From Rhodopseudomonas telluris (GTDB lineage: Bacteria > Pseudomonadota > Alphaproteobacteria > Rhizobiales > Xanthobacteraceae), in NCBI RefSeq assembly GCF_042432815.1, contig NZ_JBHLWM010000001.1, forward strand, positions 1,240,001 through 1,304,000: a stretch of 64,000 nucleotides of DNA, given 5' to 3'. The notes under the pieces were generated by a model, which saw only the letters and a program-made list of their open reading frames with translations, had not been told where the DNA came from and did not search any database. Shown here in pieces: positions 61,352 to 64,000 of the stretch. The first letter of the stretch is position 1. Each line of letters begins with the position of its first letter. A program made the position numbers and the translations under genes.

Positions 61352-63451
61352 ATGAGCGAAGTCGTAACGCGCGAACGCCATGATGCGATCGCGGTTGTCA
61401 CCGTCGACAGTCCGCCCGTCAATGCGCTCAGTGCGGCTGTTCGCCGCGGCATTCTGGAAAACGTCAACGCGGCGGTCGCGGACCCCGAGGTGCAGGCGAT
61501 CGTGCTGGTGTGCGCGGGGCGCACCTTCATCGCCGGCGCCGACATCACCGAATTCGGCAAGCCGCCGCAGCCGCCGGCGCTCACCGACGTCATCGCCGCG
61601 CTGGAAGACTCGCCGAAGCCGACGATCGCCGCGATCCACGGCACCGCGCTCGGCGGCGGTCTCGAAGTCGCGCTCGGCTGCCATTTCCGCGTTGCGGTGA
61701 AGGAGGCTAAGCTCGGTCTGCCCGAGGTCAAGCTCGGTCTGTTGCCGGGTGCCGGCGGCACGCAGCGCCTGCCGCGCGCGGTCGGCCCGGAACTCGCGGT
61801 GCAGATGATCGTCGGCGGCAGCCCGATCGGCGCGGCCGAGGCGCTCAAGCATGGCCTGATCCAGGAGATCGTCGAAGGCCCGACCGCGGGTGCGGTTGCG
61901 TTCGCCAAGAAGGTGGTGGCCGAGAAGCGTCCGACGCGCCGGCTGCGCGACGACGACAGCAAGCTCGCAGCTGCGAAGGCCGATCGTTCGATCTTCACCA
62001 ACGCGGTCGCGGCGATGACCAAGAAGGCGCGCGGTCTCGAAGCGCCGTTCGCCTGCGCCGATGCGGTGGGGGCTGCAATCGATCTGCCGTTCGACGAGGG
62101 CATGAAGAAGGAGCGCGAGGGCTTCCTGAAGCTGCTCGTGTCCGATCAGTCCAAGGCGCAGCGCTATGCGTTCTTCGCCGAGCGTGAAGCCGCCAAGGTC
62201 GACGGCGTGCCGGACGGCACCAAGCCGCGCCCGGTGTCGCGCGTCGCGATCATCGGCGCCGGCACGATGGGCGGCGGCATCGCGATGTCGTTCGCCAATG
62301 CGGGCATCCCTGTGACTCTGATCGAGACCGGCGAGGAACAGCTGAAGCGCGGCATGGGCATCATGCAGAAGAACTACGAAGCCACCGCGGCGCGCGGCGG
62401 CATCCCGGCGGACGCGCCCGCCAAGCGCATGGGCCTGATCACCGGCGTGGTCGGCCTCGAGAACGTCAAGGATGCCGACCTGATCATCGAGGCGGTGTTC
62501 GAAACCATGGCGGTGAAGAAGGAAGTGTTCACCGCGCTCGACGCCTACGCCAAGCCCGGCGCGGTGCTGGCCTCGAACACGTCCTATCTCAACGTCGACG
62601 ACATCGCCGCCACCACCAAGCGGCCGCAGGACGTGCTCGGCATGCACTTCTTCTCGCCCGCCAACGTGATGAAGCTGTGCGAAATCGTGCGCGGCGCCAA
62701 GACCGCGCCGGACGCGCTGCTCACCGCGGTGTCGATCGCCAAGAAGATCGCCAAGGTGCCGGTCGTGGTCGGCGTCTGCGACGGCTTCGTCGGCAACCGC
62801 ATGCTCGCGGCCCGCTCCAAGCAGTCCGAGAAGCTGTTGTTCGAAGGCGCGCTGCCGCAGCAGGTCGATGCCGTCGTCACCAAGTTCGGCATGCCGATGG
62901 GGCCGTTCGCGATGGGCGATCTCGCCGGCCTCGACATCGGCTGGCGCTCGCGCAAGGACCGCGGCATCAAGTCGGAGATCGCCGACGCGCTGTGCGAAGC
63001 CGGCCGCTTCGGCCAGAAGACCGGCAAGGGCTACTACAAGTACGAACAGGGCTCGCGCTCGCCGCTGCCGGATCCGGATGTCGAGACGCTGATCAACGAC
63101 ACGCTGACCAAGCTCGGCCTCAAGCGCCGCGACATCAGCGACGAGGAGATCCTCGAGCGCATGGTCTATCCGATGATCAACGAAGGTGCCCGCATCCTCG
63201 AAGAGAAGATCGCGGCGCGGCCGAGCGACATCGACGTGGTCTGGCTGTACGGCTACGGCTGGCCGATCTATCGCGGCGGCCCGATGCACTACGCCGACAG
63301 CGTCGGCCTCAAGCACATCGCCGAGCGGCTCAGCTACTACGCCAAGGCCACCAACGACCCGTCGCTGGAGCCGGCCCCGCTGCTGAAGAAGCTCGCCGAC
63401 GAAGGTAAGACCTTCGCCTCCGTCGGGCAGCCGAGCAAGGCGGCGGCGTGA
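61352..63451 (+). CDS. pimF: Bifunctional enoyl-CoA hydratase / 3-hydroxyacyl-CoA dehydrogenase (PimF-like)
   Basis: 699 residues. The N-terminal crotonase domain covers about 1-190 (AGRTFIAGADITEFG, HGTALGGGLEVALGCHFR, LLPGAGGTQRLPR). The NAD-binding dehydrogenase follows from about 290 (VAIIGAGTMGGGIAMSFANAG), with catalytic GMHFFSPANVMKLCEIV, and the C-terminal HAD helices end VVWLYGYGWPIYRGGPMHYAD. ATG 61352 has AAGGAG 6 nt upstream. In R. palustris the pimFABCDE operon breaks down dicarboxylic acids such as pimelate. The AMP-binding ligase that follows fits pimF-pimA order. Confidence 0.88.
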   Translation: MSEVVTRERHDAIAVVTVDSPPVNALSAAVRRGILENVNAAVADPEVQAIVLVCAGRTFIAGADITEFGKPPQPPALTDVIAALEDSPKPTIAAIHGTALGGGLEVALGCHFRVAVKEAKLGLPEVKLGLLPGAGGTQRLPRAVGPELAVQMIVGGSPIGAAEALKHGLIQEIVEGPTAGAVAFAKKVVAEKRPTRRLRDDDSKLAAAKADRSIFTNAVAAMTKKARGLEAPFACADAVGAAIDLPFDEGMKKEREGFLKLLVSDQSKAQRYAFFAEREAAKVDGVPDGTKPRPVSRVAIIGAGTMGGGIAMSFANAGIPVTLIETGEEQLKRGMGIMQKNYEATAARGGIPADAPAKRMGLITGVVGLENVKDADLIIEAVFETMAVKKEVFTALDAYAKPGAVLASNTSYLNVDDIAATTKRPQDVLGMHFFSPANVMKLCEIVRGAKTAPDALLTAVSIAKKIAKVPVVVGVCDGFVGNRMLAARSKQSEKLLFEGALPQQVDAVVTKFGMPMGPFAMGDLAGLDIGWRSRKDRGIKSEIADALCEAGRFGQKTGKGYYKYEQGSRSPLPDPDVETLINDTLTKLGLKRRDISDEEILERMVYPMINEGARILEEKIAARPSDIDVVWLYGYGWPIYRGGPMHYADSVGLKHIAERLSYYAKATNDPSLEPAPLLKKLADEGKTFASVGQPSKAAA

Positions 63452-63459
63452 TTGCTCTT

Positions 63460-63560
63460 CTCCCTCTCCCGCTTGCGGGAGAGGGCCGGGGTGAGGGCGA
63501 CGCGGGCACCGTGCCTGGGGACCCCCAACCCCGACCCCTCCCCGCAAGGGGGAGGGGAGA
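63460..63560. repeat. Dispersed G/C-rich palindromic repeat, family F, between pimF and pimA
   Basis: CTCCCTCTCCCGCTTGCGGGAGAGGG hairpin (about 63460-63485) and CCCCTCCCCGCAAGGGGGAGGGG hairpin (about 63534-63556). This motif type is common between genes in many proteobacteria. Confidence 0.85.
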
Positions 63561-63613
63561 TACGCTCGCCTCGCTTCGGAACAATCCTTAGTTCATTCAG
63601 CAATGGTTGGTGC

Positions 63614-64000
63614 ATGACCCATCCCGGTGAGCAGTACTACCCGCCCGGCCTTCGCTGGGATGCGGAGATCGCGACAGGCACCTTGCCGGATCTGCTGGCG
63701 CAGGCCGCGAAGGACTACACCGATCGCCCCGCGCTGGAATTCCGCGACCGCCAGATCACCTACACGCAGCTACAAAACTACGCCGATACCGCCGCCGCGG
63801 CGCTGCTCGCCGCCGGTTACGGCCCCGGCGCTTCTGTTGCGCTGTTCCTCGGCAACACGCCGGACCATCCGATCAACTTCTTCGGCGCGCTGAAGGCGGG
63901 CGCTCGCGTCGTGCATCTGTCGCCGCTCGATGGCGAGCGCGCACTGTCACACAAGCTCAGCGACTCCGGCGCGCGGGTGCTGATCACCACCGAGTCCGCC
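63614..64000 (+). CDS. pimA: Acyl-CoA ligase (AMP-binding), pimA-like, truncated by window end
   Basis: The first 129 residues are open to the window end. The start MTHPGEQYYPPGLRWD and segments RPALEFRDRQITYTQLQNYADTAAAAL, VALFLGNTPDHPINFFGALKAGARVVHLSPLDG match the N-terminus of acyl-CoA ligases that activate dicarboxylates. It follows pimF by 162 bp, with a repeat between, in the pimFABCDE order; the ATP-binding and catalytic parts lie outside the window. Confidence 0.82.
   Translation, partial: MTHPGEQYYPPGLRWDAEIATGTLPDLLAQAAKDYTDRPALEFRDRQITYTQLQNYADTAAAALLAAGYGPGASVALFLGNTPDHPINFFGALKAGARVVHLSPLDGERALSHKLSDSGARVLITTESA

Noticed and set aside
61319..63547. A 742-codon open frame on the minus strand opposite pimF
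   Set aside because: It is antisense to a well-defined bifunctional enzyme. The translation is rich in R, H, D and A with no fold or motif, as expected from GC-rich shadow frames.

Overview
The window is GC-rich alphaproteobacterial chromosome. A complete hopanoid cluster with 2-methylase and ribosyl-hopane genes, a homoprotocatechuate meta-cleavage cluster, and a pimF-pimA start next to a branched-chain-type ABC transporter all point to Rhodopseudomonas palustris or a very close relative. No rRNA, tRNA, insertion sequence, phage or CRISPR array was seen. Assignments rest on reading motifs and gene order by eye; no database search was run.

Layout. (1) 1-2550: the end of a GntR/FadR-type regulator, divergent from a FUSC-type membrane exporter, with two TGGT-CTT-ACCA operators between them. 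(2) 2554-11970: an aromatic meta-cleavage cluster (a ThDP enzyme, FAH-family HpaG-like protein, HpaD-type dioxygenase, HpaE, HpaF and HpaH on the minus strand; HpaR, an Ldh_2 dehydrogenase and HpaI on the plus strand). It would take homoprotocatechuate to pyruvate and succinic semialdehyde. (3) 12294-19038: a three-gene transglutaminase/DUF2126, circularly permuted ATP-grasp/alpha-E, transglutaminase operon. It is a widespread but biochemically undefined predicted peptide-ligase system and the best candidate here for an undescribed pathway. (4) 19214-21426: a Cache-like secreted protein and a chemoreceptor. (5) 21490-30043: eutB, hpnP and eutC interleaved, an MMPL/RND transporter and a split AtuA-like pair. 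(6) 30271-44392: two small secreted proteins, hpnC-hpnD-hpnE-shc-hpnG, hpnH, ispH, hpnN and hpnO. Together these make squalene, cyclise it, add and process the adenosyl side chain, aminate it and export the product. (7) 44399-50860: a hybrid histidine kinase, a GMC oxidoreductase, an M20 amidohydrolase and a DUF892 stress protein behind a textbook EcfG-type promoter. (8) 51091-60258: four tandem paralogous LivK-type binding proteins, three with their own terminators, served by one livG-livF-livH-livM set. (9) 60322-64000: an IclR regulator divergent from pimF and the start of pimA (dicarboxylate beta-oxidation).

Intergenic spaces are seeded with at least six families of roughly 80-125 bp palindromic repeats. 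One lies inside the 5' part of the hpaR reading frame and one between pimF and pimA. Antisense and frame-shifted long ORFs are common because of the GC content and were left out.
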